From positions 310,001 to 374,000 of the forward strand of contig NZ_JASKMS010000001.1 of NCBI RefSeq assembly GCF_030124145.1: 64,000 bases of DNA, in the 5' to 3' direction. This stretch comes from Streptomyces sp. 378 (GTDB lineage: Bacteria; Actinomycetota; Actinomycetes; Streptomycetales; Streptomycetaceae). Below are positions 10,703-19,062 of this stretch, one piece after another. A model generated the notes under the pieces. The model had not been told where the DNA came from and did no database searches. It worked only from the letters and a program-made list of their open reading frames with translations. The position numbers were made by a program, and so were the translations under genes. How positions within the stretch are numbered: the first letter of the stretch is position 1; each line of letters begins with the position of its first letter.

Positions 10703-11635
10703 GTGGCTGGATTCAGGATCGGACGCGGCCGGAACAACGGCGCTCCTCAGACGCGACCGCACAACCCTCCGAACGGGCAGCAGACGCCGCAGGGGCCGTC
10801 GTACGGCTACCCGCAGGCGCCGCAGCCGTACCCGCAGGCGCCGCAGCCCTACGGCAACGGCGGCGGCCCCGCCTGGCCGCAGCCGAACGCCGGGCACGGC
10901 GGGGGCTACGGCGGCCAGGGCGAGCCGGAGTACTTCGGCGACGGCGCGTACCCGCCCGGCCCGCAGGGCCCGCCCGACCCGTACGCGGCGAACAACCCGG
11001 GCCACACCCAGGCCTTCTCGGTCGGCGAGGACCCCTACACCCAGGGCGACACCTACCGGGCCGGCTCGGCCGCCCCGCCGCCCGGCCCCATCGGCCCGCG
11101 CCTGCACTGGAAGGCCCTGCTCCGGGGGATCGTCCTCGCCCCCAACCAGACGTTCCTCCAGATGCGGGACTACTCGATGTGGGGCCCGGCCCTGATCGTC
11201 ACGTTCCTCTACGGCCTGCTCGCCGTCTTCGGCTTCGACGGCGCCCGCGCCGACGCCATAAACGCCACACTGTCGAACGCGGTGCCGATCGTCCTGACGA
11301 CGGCCGTCGCGATGGTGCTGAGCGCATTCGTCCTGGGCGTGGTCACCCACACCCTGGCCCGCCAGCTCGGCGGCGACGGCGCCTGGCAGCCCACGGTGGG
11401 CCTGTCGATGCTGATCATGTCCCTCTCGGACGCGCCCCGCCTGGTCTTCGCCATGTTCGCGGGCGGCGACGCGATGTTCGTCCAGCTGCTGGGCTGGGCC
11501 ACCTGGGTCGCCGGCGGTGTGCTGCTGACCCTCATGGTCAGCCGCTCCCACGACCTGCCCTGGCCGAAGGCGCTCGGCGCGTCGGCGATCCAGCTGATCG
11601 CCCTGCTGTCGATCGTGAAGCTGGGCACGGTCTGA
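10703..11635 (+). CDS. Yip1-domain integral membrane protein
   Basis: 310 residues. The first ~125 are disordered and rich in Gly, Pro, Gln and Tyr (repeats of YPQAPQP), then HWKALLRGIVLAPNQTFLQMRDYSMWG leads into five hydrophobic segments, among them ALIVTFLYGLLAVFGF, VLTTAVAMVLSAFVLGVV and LLGWATWVAGGVLLTLMV. This is the bacterial Yip1-like layout with a cytosolic PG-rich tail. Function in Streptomyces is not established. I prefer GTG at 10703 (VAGFRIGRGRNNG) over the upstream start at 10622, because the upstream 27 codons look like non-coding GC-rich sequence and GAAG precedes this GTG. Confidence 0.8.
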   Translation: MAGFRIGRGRNNGAPQTRPHNPPNGQQTPQGPSYGYPQAPQPYPQAPQPYGNGGGPAWPQPNAGHGGGYGGQGEPEYFGDGAYPPGPQGPPDPYAANNPGHTQAFSVGEDPYTQGDTYRAGSAAPPPGPIGPRLHWKALLRGIVLAPNQTFLQMRDYSMWGPALIVTFLYGLLAVFGFDGARADAINATLSNAVPIVLTTAVAMVLSAFVLGVVTHTLARQLGGDGAWQPTVGLSMLIMSLSDAPRLVFAMFAGGDAMFVQLLGWATWVAGGVLLTLMVSRSHDLPWPKALGASAIQLIALLSIVKLGTV

Positions 11636-11653
11636 GGTCCCGCACGCACGAGA

Positions 11654-11680
11654 GAGGGGCTCCCCACCGGGGAGCCCCTC
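11654..11680. terminator. bidirectional terminator hairpin
   Basis: GAGGGGCTCCCC-ACC-GGGGAGCCCCTC: a perfect 12-bp stem with a three-base loop, placed between two convergent genes (Yip1 on +, phosphoribosyltransferase on -), followed by TTCT. Confidence 0.92.
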
Positions 11681-11695
11681 TTCTGCTCACGCCGG

Positions 11696-12208
11696 TCAGG
11701 CGTCGAGCACCTGGCCGGCCCGCCGCACCACGGGCGGTTCCACACTCCACGGGAAGTTGATCCAGTCGTCGGTCCGCTTCCACACGTACTCGCACTTCAC
11801 CAGCGACTGCGACTTCTCGTAGACGACGGCGCTGCGCACCTCGGCGACGGTGTCGAGGCAGAAGTCGCGCACCAGCTTGAGCGTCTTGCCGGTGTCGGCG
11901 ACGTCGTCGGTGATCAGCACCTTCTTCTGCGAGAAGTCGATCACGTTCGGCACGGGCGCGAGCATGACCGGCATCTCGAGCGTCGTCCCCACCCCGGTGT
12001 AGAACTCGACGTTCACCAGGTGGATGTTCTTGCAGTCGAGGGCGTAGGCGAGCCCGCCGGCCACGAAGACGCCGCCGCGGGCGATGCTGAGGACTATGTC
12101 GGGCTCGTAGCCGTCGTCGGCGACGGCCTGCGCGAGCTCGCGCACGGCGACGCCGAACTTCTCGTAGGTCAGGTTCTCCCGTACGTCACTCACGCTCGTG
12201 CCGCTCAC
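11696..12208 (-). CDS. purine-type phosphoribosyltransferase
   Basis: A 170-residue cytosolic type I phosphoribosyltransferase. The PRPP-binding signature is [16 protein letters not shown] (residues ~105-120) and the flexible-loop/hood region includes [19 protein letters not shown]. It most resembles xanthine/hypoxanthine salvage enzymes, which make the nucleotide from free base and PRPP; the exact base cannot be fixed. The GTG start ([13 protein letters not shown]) overlaps the dcd stop codon by four bases, so it is the second gene of a dcd operon. The C-terminus contains [13 protein letters not shown], common in this group. Confidence 0.87.
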   Translation of the reverse strand: MSGTSVSDVRENLTYEKFGVAVRELAQAVADDGYEPDIVLSIARGGVFVAGGLAYALDCKNIHLVNVEFYTGVGTTLEMPVMLAPVPNVIDFSQKKVLITDDVADTGKTLKLVRDFCLDTVAEVRSAVVYEKSQSLVKCEYVWKRTDDWINFPWSVEPPVVRRAGQVLDA

Positions 12209-12780
12209 ACCCGGGTCCGGTGGAAGTTGAGGAAGGACCGCGAGGCGGTCGGCCCGCGCTGACCCTGGTACCGGGACCCGTACCGCTCGCTCCCGTACGG
12301 GAAGTCGGCGGGCGAGCTCAGCCTGAACATGCACAGCTGCCCGATCTTCATCCCCGGCCACAGCTTGATCGGCAGCGTGGCGAGGTTGGACAGCTCCAGG
12401 GTCACGTGCCCGCTGAACCCGGGATCGATGAACCCGGCGGTCGAGTGCGTGACCAGCCCCAGCCGCCCCAGCGAACTCTTCCCCTCCAGCCGGGAGGCGA
12501 GATCGTCGGGCAGCGTGATGACCTCGTAGGTGCTCGCCAGGACGAACTCGCCGGGGTGCAGGATGAACGGCTCGTCCCCCTCCGGCTCCACCAGCCGGGT
12601 CAGGTCGGACTGCTCGACGGCCGGGTCGATGTGGGGGTACCGGTGATTCTCGAACACCCGGAAGTAGCGGTCGAGGCGCACGTCGATGCTCGACGGCTGC
12701 ACCATCGATTCGTCATACGGATCGATGCGTACGCGTCCGGCGTCGATCTCGGCCCGGATGTCCTTGTCTGAGAGAAGCAC
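12205..12780 (-). CDS. dcd: dCTP deaminase
   Basis: 191 residues, normal length. It deaminates dCTP to dUTP (actinobacterial forms can be bifunctional and release dUMP), feeding thymidylate synthesis. Signature stretches: [13 protein letters not shown] at the N-terminus, [31 protein letters not shown] (phosphate-binding), [21 protein letters not shown] (catalytic Glu within the trimer interface) and [11 protein letters not shown] at the C-terminus. Start is GTG. It is coupled by a four-base overlap to the phosphoribosyltransferase, which makes a small nucleotide-salvage operon. Confidence 0.95.
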   Translation of the reverse strand: MLLSDKDIRAEIDAGRVRIDPYDESMVQPSSIDVRLDRYFRVFENHRYPHIDPAVEQSDLTRLVEPEGDEPFILHPGEFVLASTYEVITLPDDLASRLEGKSSLGRLGLVTHSTAGFIDPGFSGHVTLELSNLATLPIKLWPGMKIGQLCMFRLSSPADFPYGSERYGSRYQGQRGPTASRSFLNFHRTRV

Positions 12781-12795
12781 GCCCCGAGGATACGC

Positions 12796-12838
12796 AAGGC
12801 GCGCGGAGCGACCACAACCGGACGTCTCCGCGCGCCTT
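12796..12838 (-). terminator. hairpin between the small zinc-ribbon gene and dcd
   Basis: AAGGCGCGCGGAG and CTCCGCGCGCCTT form a 13-bp stem. It lies just downstream of the - strand zinc-ribbon gene and upstream of dcd, so it should insulate the dcd operon. Confidence 0.8.
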
Positions 12839-12870
12839 ATGCCTGTTGTCTCTAGCTTTGTCCGTTGCCG

Positions 12871-13029
12871 CTACCGCTTCTGATAGCTGACGGGCACCAC
12901 GCTCCGGAGCCGCGCACATCGCGGACACCGAAGCAGCCGCCCGGGGCCGAGCCGCTCGGCCTGCTGCATCGGGAACGAAGCGGTGCTGAACACGTGCCCA
13001 TCGGCACAACGGACGACGGTGCGCTCCAT
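12871..13029 (-). CDS. small zinc-ribbon-like protein of unknown function
   Basis: 52 residues: MERTVVRCADGHVFST... ending CPRCARLRSVVPVSYQKR. Cys/His spacing (C-x-x-x-H near the start, CPRC near the end) suggests one structural zinc site. It is of a type widespread next to this tRNA-Gly in Streptomyces, which is why I accept such a short frame. Function unknown. A longer frame in the same phase runs back through the tRNA and is artefactual. Confidence 0.7.
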   Translation of the reverse strand: MERTVVRCADGHVFSTASFPMQQAERLGPGRLLRCPRCARLRSVVPVSYQKR

Positions 13030-13299
13030 CAAGTCCAAGAGTCCCTTCCCCAAGAGCCGCGTCTGGCTGCTGCTTGCCTGACGACAAAAGCCACAGTACG
13101 GGATCAAAGGAACGCCCCTCCAGGCGGCACTCCGGTCCCGCCCGGCCCCTCTCAGGCCCTCCACCGTACGCCCCAACTCCGTTCCCCCGCAGCCGCATCC
13201 CACCCCTGAAAAACCCTCAGGCCCCGCGGCGCGAGCACCGGGAGCCTGGCATGAGGTAAAGTGGCGAGCGTCCGGACACCGACTCCGTCGGCGTCTTAC

Positions 13300-13373
13300 G
13301 CGGGTGTAGTTTAATGGTAGAACATCAGCTTCCCAAGCTGAGAGCGCGAGTTCGATTCTCGTCACCCGCTCCA
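13300..13373 (+). tRNA. tRNA-Gly (anticodon CCC), CCA encoded
   Basis: Cloverleaf: acceptor GCGGGTG/CACCCGC, D arm with AGTTTAATGGTAGAA, anticodon arm TCAGC-TTCCCAA-GCTGA (anticodon CCC), T arm GCGAG-TTCGATT-CTCGT, discriminator T, then CCA. It probably served as the integration site of the element that follows. Confidence 0.97.
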
Positions 13374-13380
13374 AATCGAA

Positions 13381-13403
13381 ACCCCAGGTCAGCGACCTGG
13401 GGT
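13381..13403 (+). terminator. tRNA-Gly transcript terminator
   Basis: ACCCCAGGTC-AGC-GACCTGGGGT followed by TTTG, eight bases after the tRNA: a perfect 10-bp stem. Confidence 0.9.
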
Positions 13404-13433
13404 TTGCTTGTTGTCTAGTCCAATTTGATGGTG

Positions 13434-13453
13434 GCGTGCCCTCTGCGTGCCCT
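13434..13453. other. putative integrase arm-type sites next to the attachment tRNA
   Basis: GCGTGCCCT occurs twice in direct orientation with an 11-bp period (13434-13442 and 13445-13453), shortly after the tRNA 3' end. Paired short direct repeats at this place are typical arm-type sites of tyrosine integrases in actinomycete integrative elements. The core site would be the 3' part of the tRNA; a second copy was not found in the window. Confidence 0.5.
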
Positions 13454-13647
13454 AAGTGCAGGTCGAGCCCCCTTCCCGCGATCCTCCGGGCGCCATTTCG
13501 AGGGTCGCGGCCGCGAGGCGTCCCGAATCGTGAGACGCATTTCACGTGACCTGGGTCACTGTCACCGTCAACGGCTGCGAAGTCACATAAGCAAAGCTGG
13601 AGTTGCTACAGGGTCCGCTCAGCTGAACCGAGCTGGGTTGCCCCGCG

Positions 13648-14482
13648 TCAGGCAGGAAACAGTTCGAGGATGCGGGTGACCCGCCCCCAGCCGGCCACCA
13701 GGGTCGCGGCGAGAGCCGCCGCCCCCAGGATCAGCCACGGACGCACGTCTTCTCCCACCCCCATCGACGGCAGGGCGGGCGCGGCGCCGGCTGCCGCAGC
13801 CATGGCCGCGAGGATCGCCATGGCGACGTGGACCGACTCGCGCCAGGTGTTCCGCAGACGCGACACGGGCCCGACATCTTGAAGCAGCTCAGCGGGCAGG
13901 AGCGCTGCCTGTCGACCATACAAATGGCTCTCGGCGATAACGAGCTGCAGCCGTGCCAACTCTGTCAGCGCGTGCTCCGGCTCGACGTCCACCTGATCCA
14001 GCGCCACACGCTGGGCCCCGGCGACCAGCGCGGCATGCCGCTTGATCAGCCGTAGCCTGGAGGAGCGGCGCGGAACCGAACCAGCAATGCTGTGCACCTT
14101 GAACAGGCGCTTCTCGATGTGTCGACAGCTCTGATCCAGCCGCCGCAGTGCCCTGGACCGACCCCCTGCCACTAGGCGCAGCACGTACCTTAGCTCCGAC
14201 CACGACCGCGTCGATCACTCCCAGGACGAGACGGTAGCGAGCGGTCGAGCTCCATTCGACACCGAGCGCACAGGCCACCCAATTCGGATGCCACGAGCTG
14301 AGAACGCCGCGGACTCTTGCAGCCTCCTCCAACGGGATACCCAGCTTCCCCAGGGCCGCGTCCAGTTCCCTCTTACGTAGTCCTGCCCAGCCGCTCCGTT
14401 GGGCAGATCTCCTGAGCCAGAGCCGGTGGCGAGCCCATAGCCGCATGGCCCAGCGCTGCAGACGTAAGTCGTACGACGCCAC
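13648..14482 (-). pseudogene. hypothetical membrane-tailed protein, apparently frameshifted
   Basis: Two open frames join into one plausible protein. The upstream part, from GTG at 14482, begins MASYDLRLQRWAMRLWARHRL and reads through RYRLVLGVIDAVVVGAK. The downstream part continues YVLRLVAGGRSRALRRLDQ and ends with two hydrophobic segments (HVAMAILAAMAAAAGAAP and WLILGAAALAATLVAG). Deleting one base of AAGG near 14190 fuses them. The result would be about 277 residues with a soluble N-terminal part and two C-terminal helices. I do not recognise the family. It sits between the tRNA and the toxin-antitoxin pair, so it is probable cargo of the element. Two separate overlapping genes are the alternative. 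Confidence 0.45.
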
Positions 14483-14641
14483 CCGAAAGCCCCCCGCTTC
14501 AACCGTGCCTCATGTGGTGCGGAGTCGCAGTATCTACCATCTGATGCCGCCGTCGCAGAGCAAGTGACTAGCGCAATTGGGGCAGTTGATGCGCGGTAGA
14601 ACTTGCAGCCAAGATCGTTCGAGCAGCGTCGCCGGACGCGA

Positions 14642-15082
14642 CTATCGCGGCCAGTAGCGAGGCGGTTCCTTGACAGGGTCAACCAGATCGAACCGCTGCT
14701 TGCTGCCGGGGTTCAGACCTTTGATGTGGACGAGCTGCTGGCTTTCCGCCGCGTCGAGTTCACGGATGATCAGAGGCATGGCGGCGATCACAGCACCCAT
14801 GGCCAGCCCCAGGCCGGCCATGCCTTTGTGACCGTGACTGAACCGGATGTGATGCATGCCGGATTTCTTGATGGCGGTTGTCTCCGACGGGTCTTCCAGT
14901 TGGCGCCCGTCCTTGGTGAGGAAGGCTTCGAAGCCTCTCTTCGCGGCGTCGGGGAGGAGGGCAAGATCCTTCTTCCCCGTCCACTTGATCTCGCTGACGT
15001 GCTGCACCTCGTGCCCGGGGAGCAACCGTCTGAGCATCTCCAGCATCTGCACCGGGACGTTCTCGTCAATGAGGATTCGCAT
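14642..15082 (-). CDS. VapC45-like PIN-family toxin (DUF5615 type)
   Basis: 146 residues. MRILIDENVPVQMLEML is the PIN-like start with the catalytic Asp (ILIDEN); GHEVQHVSEIKW and AFLTKDGRQLED carry the other conserved acidic positions of the DUF5615 group. These are RNase toxins paired with DUF433 antitoxins (VapBC45). The ATG overlaps the antitoxin stop codon by one base (TGATG), the usual TA coupling. Expected to cleave RNA when released from its antitoxin. Likely a maintenance module of the integrated element. Confidence 0.75.
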   Translation of the reverse strand: MRILIDENVPVQMLEMLRRLLPGHEVQHVSEIKWTGKKDLALLPDAAKRGFEAFLTKDGRQLEDPSETTAIKKSGMHHIRFSHGHKGMAGLGLAMGAVIAAMPLIIRELDAAESQQLVHIKGLNPGSKQRFDLVDPVKEPPRYWPR

Positions 15083-15723
15083 CAGGCAGCGCGCGGTCCC
15101 GGGCTGTAGCTGTCCACATACAGGGCGAAGGACACCGCGTCGCGGGCGGCCTCCGCTGTCACGCCGGGGTAGTAGTCGGCGATCTTCTCAGGTGGGATGC
15201 CGTCCTCCACCAGTTCCGCGACGGCATCGAACGGGACACGAGTGCCTGTGATGACCGGCTGCCCCCCCTGCGTCTCCGGATCCACACTGACGTGTTGCTT
15301 CGGCCGCAGGAGGTGCGGAACCACGACGCCGGCGCGGGGTGCGAACTCCTGGAGGATGTCCTCCATCGTCGCGATGACTCGCTGCCCTGGGTGCTTCACG
15401 AGGTCCGTTGCGTGGTCGTCGTTGTTGTAGCCCATAAGGACGATGGAGTCGCCCTCAGCCACCAGGGAGTAGCTGGACAGGTGCTCGAACTCACCGAATC
15501 GCTTCAGTGTGGCCAGCGCCTTGCGGATCTTCTGCAGCGATACGTCTTGCCGGAGGATCGCGAACGCGCGTAGCGCCAGGACGTCCCGGAAGGAGTACAG
15601 AGCAGGCTTGGCCGCCAGCTCAGGACAGAGAATCGGCCCGTTGCCTCGGTCCTGCCGCCATGAGCGCAGTTGCCCGGTGGTGGCCCCGGAGAGAGCCGCA
15701 GCCATACGAGTCGAGTACGCCAT
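15082..15723 (-). CDS. DUF433 antitoxin with MerR-like N-terminus (VapB45 type)
   Basis: 213 residues. The N-terminal ~80 residues look like a MerR-type DNA-binding fold (TGQLRSWRQ, ALYSFRDVLALRAFAILRQ). The C-terminal part is a DUF433 domain: QGGQPVITGTRVPFDAVAELVEDGIPPEKIADYYPGVT, which fits the VapB45 antitoxin. It should bind its own promoter and neutralise the adjacent PIN toxin. The ATG start at 15721-15723 has GGAGGGAG upstream. Confidence 0.78.
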   Translation of the reverse strand: MAYSTRMAAALSGATTGQLRSWRQDRGNGPILCPELAAKPALYSFRDVLALRAFAILRQDVSLQKIRKALATLKRFGEFEHLSSYSLVAEGDSIVLMGYNNDDHATDLVKHPGQRVIATMEDILQEFAPRAGVVVPHLLRPKQHVSVDPETQGGQPVITGTRVPFDAVAELVEDGIPPEKIADYYPGVTAEAARDAVSFALYVDSYSPGPRAA

Positions 15724-15992
15724 GGTCCACTCCCTCCAGTTCTCGCGGGATCTTCTACCCCCAGCATCCCAGTTGTGCGCTTCAGGACGCTACAGGAAGT
15801 ACGGAGAGGCAGGAGCAAAGCGGCATAGGGCTGCTGCGACACTGCAATGATCCTTGAGCCGCCAGCAGGCGCACGACGCAGTCCTGGGCCAGGGCGCGAG
15901 ACTAGGACAGGACGGTAGAGGCAGGTTTTGCTGCCTCCCGCGCAGGGAGGACCGACTGAAGAGCCGGTCCTCCATATGGGGGCAGGAGAGGC

Positions 15993-17150
15993 TCATGCCT
16001 CGCGAGCACCTCGCTGTGCTCTTGGCGAGGCTTCGCGGAGCCGCGCGCGCACCTCGACGTCGATCCCCTGCGCCAGCTTCTGCTGATGCTTCGCCGTCGA
16101 GTGCTGGTAGATCAGCTGGGCCCGCTCCGAGGACTGGCCGGCGCGGACCATGAGGTCCTTCAGCTTGGCGCCGGTGTCGGCGGCCAAGGTGTTGCCGGTG
16201 TGGCGGAGGTCGTAGAAGCGGAAGTGGCCCGGCATGCCGACCTTGGCCCTGGCCCTGCGCCACTTGCGGCCGAAGCTCGAGCGGCGGAAGGGGGCACCCT
16301 TCTCCCCGACGAAGATCAGGCCGTCCCGTTCCTTCTCGGCAAACCACTGCAGGTGGCGGCGGAGCTCCGGGAGCAGGAAATCGGGCAGGTACACGGTGCG
16401 CTTACCCGCGCGGGACTTGGGGTCGCCGGTGACCCGCCTGCCGTTCGTCAGCTCGGGGGACGCTTGCGTGACGCGCAGAGAGCATTCGTCGAGATCGACA
16501 CTGTGCCGGCGCAGCTCGGCCAGTTCCTCCGGGCGGAGGGAGGCGAAGGCGCCCAGCAGGACCATCAGGCGCCAGCGTGGGCCCATGGCGTCAGCGAGGT
16601 CGAAGACCTGCTCGATGGTGGCGGTGGGGCGTTCGTCGGCCTCCTCCTTGCCCGCGCCCTTGATGCGGCACGGGTTGGTGCGCAGGAGGTCGTCGTCGAC
16701 TGCCGTCTGAAGGATGGCCTTCAGCAGGCGGTACGACTTGGCGACCGTGGTGGCACCGGTCGCCTTCAGGCGTTCGGCCCGCCAGGTGCGAATGGAGGGC
16801 GGGGCGATCTCGTCCAGGTCCTTGCCGCCGAAGGTCGGCAGGATGTGGAGGCGCAGCAGGCCGTGGTAGCGGTCGAGCGTGGTCGGGGCCAGGCCCCGCT
16901 CTTCCATCCAACGCAAGGCGTACTTCTCGAAGTTGACCGCACCGGCGTCCGGGTCCCGCCAGTGGTTGCGCTCGATGTCTGCGCGTGTGAGATTGAGCCA
17001 GTCCTGGGCATCAGACCTGGTCTCGAAGGTTTCCGGTGCCTTGTGCCGCTGGCCGTCCGGGCCGAGGTAGCGGGCTTGCCAGCGGCCGGAGGCGAGTTTG
17101 CGCACCGTGCCGAATTCACGCCGCCGCTGGGGCTTGCGTCCTGCCATCAA
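15993..17150 (-). CDS. int: tyrosine-recombinase integrase
   Basis: 385 residues, standard length for integrases of actinomycete integrative elements. N-terminal arm-binding region (SGRWQARYLGPDGQRHKAPETF), core-binding SAM-like domain around 75-160, catalytic domain after ~180. Catalytic residues: Arg in FASLRPEEL near 205, DLRHTG near 315 (the first His is Tyr in FYDLRHT, common in this group), and nucleophile Tyr in LIYQHST near 347. It integrates and excises the element, probably at the tRNA-Gly 2.6 kb away. Its start overlaps the excisionase stop by four bases. Confidence 0.93.
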   Translation of the reverse strand: MMAGRKPQRRREFGTVRKLASGRWQARYLGPDGQRHKAPETFETRSDAQDWLNLTRADIERNHWRDPDAGAVNFEKYALRWMEERGLAPTTLDRYHGLLRLHILPTFGGKDLDEIAPPSIRTWRAERLKATGATTVAKSYRLLKAILQTAVDDDLLRTNPCRIKGAGKEEADERPTATIEQVFDLADAMGPRWRLMVLLGAFASLRPEELAELRRHSVDLDECSLRVTQASPELTNGRRVTGDPKSRAGKRTVYLPDFLLPELRRHLQWFAEKERDGLIFVGEKGAPFRRSSFGRKWRRARAKVGMPGHFRFYDLRHTGNTLAADTGAKLKDLMVRAGQSSERAQLIYQHSTAKHQQKLAQGIDVEVRARLREASPRAQRGAREA

Positions 17151-17359
17151 GCTGCCCTTCCGTATCGGACACGGGTGCGGCGGACAGGCTCGACGGTGCG
17201 CGCCTCGACGTACTCGGTGAGCGCGCTCTCGGGGATGCGTACGGGGCGGCCGAGTTTGACGTAGCGGATGCGGCGCTCGGCGATGAGGCGGCGGACGAAG
17301 CGTTCGCCGGTGCCGAGCATGTCGCCGGCTTCGGCCACGGTCAGGAGGCGGTCAGGCAT
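17147..17359 (-). CDS. xis: excisionase-type helix-turn-helix protein
   Basis: 70 residues. LLTVAEAGDMLGTGERFVRRLIAERRIRYVKLGRPVRIPESALTEYV is a MerR-like excisionase fold. Such proteins bend the att site and drive excision with the integrase, with which it overlaps by four bases (ATGA-type coupling). Confidence 0.9.
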   Translation of the reverse strand: MPDRLLTVAEAGDMLGTGERFVRRLIAERRIRYVKLGRPVRIPESALTEYVEARTVEPVRRTRVRYGRAA

Positions 17360-17495
17360 TCGCTATCCCCTCCTGGCCGGCCGTGCGGGCGGTGTGCTGG
17401 GAGCGGGAAAGGGCAAGGGGCGTTGCGGGTCGCTGCAAGGGCGGCGGGTCCTTACTCGGTGGCGAGATGGCGGGCCGGTCGGAGGGGGACTTGGG

Positions 17496-17751
17496 CTACT
17501 CGGCGCGGGTCTCTTGGAGGAGAGCCAGGGGCGAGATCCGAAGGGCCTGGGCGAGGGCGACGAGGTCGTCGATGTCGCAGCGGCGCTGGGCGCGTTCGAT
17601 GCGGGACAGCATCGTGTTGGTCATCGGGCGACCGATGGCGGTGACGCGGGCAGCGAGTTCGCGCTGGGAGGCCGCGTTCGGTGCGGAGGATTTCGATGGT
17701 GCGGGCGGCCCGCATTCCGGCCGGTCCGATTTCCAGGGATCGTGCTGCCAT
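17496..17751 (-). pseudogene. XRE-family regulator, frameshifted
   Basis: Start ATG 17749-17751 gives MAARSLEIGPAGMRAARTIEILRTERG, the usual opening of small element-borne XRE repressors. The helix-turn-helix continuation SQRELAARVTAIGRPMTNTMLSRIERAQRRCDIDDLVALAQALRISPLALL is in another frame. The frames meet around 17668-17678. With one base removed the product is about 84 residues. It would regulate the int-xis side of the element. Confidence 0.65.
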
Positions 17752-17774
17752 GACTCCATTTGTAGCTTCCATTT

Positions 17775-17793
17775 GCCGGTTTGGTTAACCGGC
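17775..17793. promoter_or_regulatory. palindromic operator candidate upstream of the XRE gene
   Basis: GCCGGTT-N5-AACCGGC, 24 bases upstream of the regulator start codon; a fitting place and size for autoregulation by an XRE dimer. Confidence 0.45.
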
Positions 17794-18233
17794 GATCGTC
17801 GGCTATGTTCCGTCGCGCGGACGGCCGAAAGTACCTTCGGGGTGACTCCCGGAGCTCTGGTTGGCGTTGTCGCCGCCAGTCCACAGACGGCGCTCTGACG
17901 TGGCGTGTTGTGTTGTAGCTTGCGCCTCAGGAGGAGTCAACAGGCTTTCAACAGGCTCCTCATGTGATCCTTCTGACTCCGTCTGACGGTGCATTATTTC
18001 GGCAACCGGAGATTCGGGTTTATCGTTTTGGTGATGCCTCGCAGCACGCGTTCGCCGTCAGCTGTCTGAATTCCCGGCTGAGTGCTGGACTTGTGCGGCA
18101 TTGACGTGGCTGTCTTGGCTATACGCCACCGGCTCCCCCGTGCCTTCAGCACCGAGCTGTGAGCCCCCCTTTTTTGTGCATCCGCCCGACAGGGGCCGAC
18201 CACACCCCGTCCTGACCTAGGAGCCGCCGCCCG
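17794..18233. other. 440-base gap with a short direct repeat
   Basis: No supported gene. It contains TCAACAGGCT twice with 11-bp period (17937-17946, 17948-17957) and a CCCCCCTTTTTT run near 18165. It separates the divergently transcribed integrase module and the + strand replication/transfer genes, so it should hold both promoters. Confidence 0.5.
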
Positions 18234-19055
18234 ATGAGCTACGACGCCCGCGAATGGGTGTGGGACCACAGCCACAGCAAGGGCACCGCCCGCATGGTCC
18301 TCGCCCTGATCGCCGACCGGTGCCGCGACCGGCACTGCGTCGCGTACGCGTCCGTGCCCACCCTCATGAAACGCGCCAACGCCTCCCGCACCGCCGTGCG
18401 CGACGCGCTGGCCAAGTTGATCGCCAGCGGCGAGCTGGTGACGCTCACCGACCGCAAGGGACCGCGAGGAGAGACGTACTACTGCCTCCCGGTCGCCGCC
18501 CGATTTCTCGCCGAACGGGCAACGGAGGGAGGCCGGATTCCGGTCCTCGGGGTGTCGGAATCCGACCCTGCTGAGCCCTTCGAGGAGGGATCGGAATCCG
18601 ACCCCGGGGAACGGAATCCGGCCCCCAGGGGGGTCACATTCCGACCCTCTGGGGGTGCGGATTCCGACCCCCAGAACAGTAGAGAACCGAAGGTGAACGG
18701 TAAGAGCAGCAGCTCTGCCCCGCTCCTCTCCGCCACCGAGTGGCAGATCGACGACGACGCCCGCGCATGGCTCCGGCACCACGGCCACCTCGACCGACTC
18801 GGCGAGCACGCCCTGCGCACCGCTGACGAGAAGTGGCGTACCTACCGGAGCTCGTGGGCGCCGCGCACCGCCGCCGCGTGGGCCGCTGACTGGCGCGCGT
18901 GGATCGCCCGGGAACACACCCCCTCCCCCGGCCGCCCCAACCTCTACGCCTTGCCCGGTGGGAACCCCACCGCCGCAGCCACCGGCATGACGCGCTCCGA
19001 GGCACACATGGCCGCCCTGCTCGCCGCCCTCGACGAACCGACCGGAACGGAGTAA
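18234..19055 (+). CDS. winged-helix replication-associated protein of the element
   Basis: 273 residues. The N-terminal ~100 residues form a replication-initiator-like winged helix: GTARMVLALIADRCRD, YASVPTLMKRANASRTAVRDALAKLIASGELVTL. A Ser/Asp/Glu/Pro-rich middle with repeated SESDP-type motifs follows, and then an alpha-helical C-terminal region (WQIDDDARAWLRHHGHLDRLG). Similar proteins are frequent on Streptomyces plasmids and integrated elements next to mobilization genes. GGAG lies ten bases upstream of the ATG. Confidence 0.6.
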   Translation: MSYDAREWVWDHSHSKGTARMVLALIADRCRDRHCVAYASVPTLMKRANASRTAVRDALAKLIASGELVTLTDRKGPRGETYYCLPVAARFLAERATEGGRIPVLGVSESDPAEPFEEGSESDPGERNPAPRGVTFRPSGGADSDPQNSREPKVNGKSSSSAPLLSATEWQIDDDARAWLRHHGHLDRLGEHALRTADEKWRTYRSSWAPRTAAAWAADWRAWIAREHTPSPGRPNLYALPGGNPTAAATGMTRSEAHMAALLAALDEPTGTE

Positions 19056-19062
19056 CCCGCCT

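Noticed and set aside
12871..13545. 224-codon frame reading through the tRNA
   Set aside because: Its middle is the antisense translation of tRNA-Gly; only the final 52 codons look like a gene.
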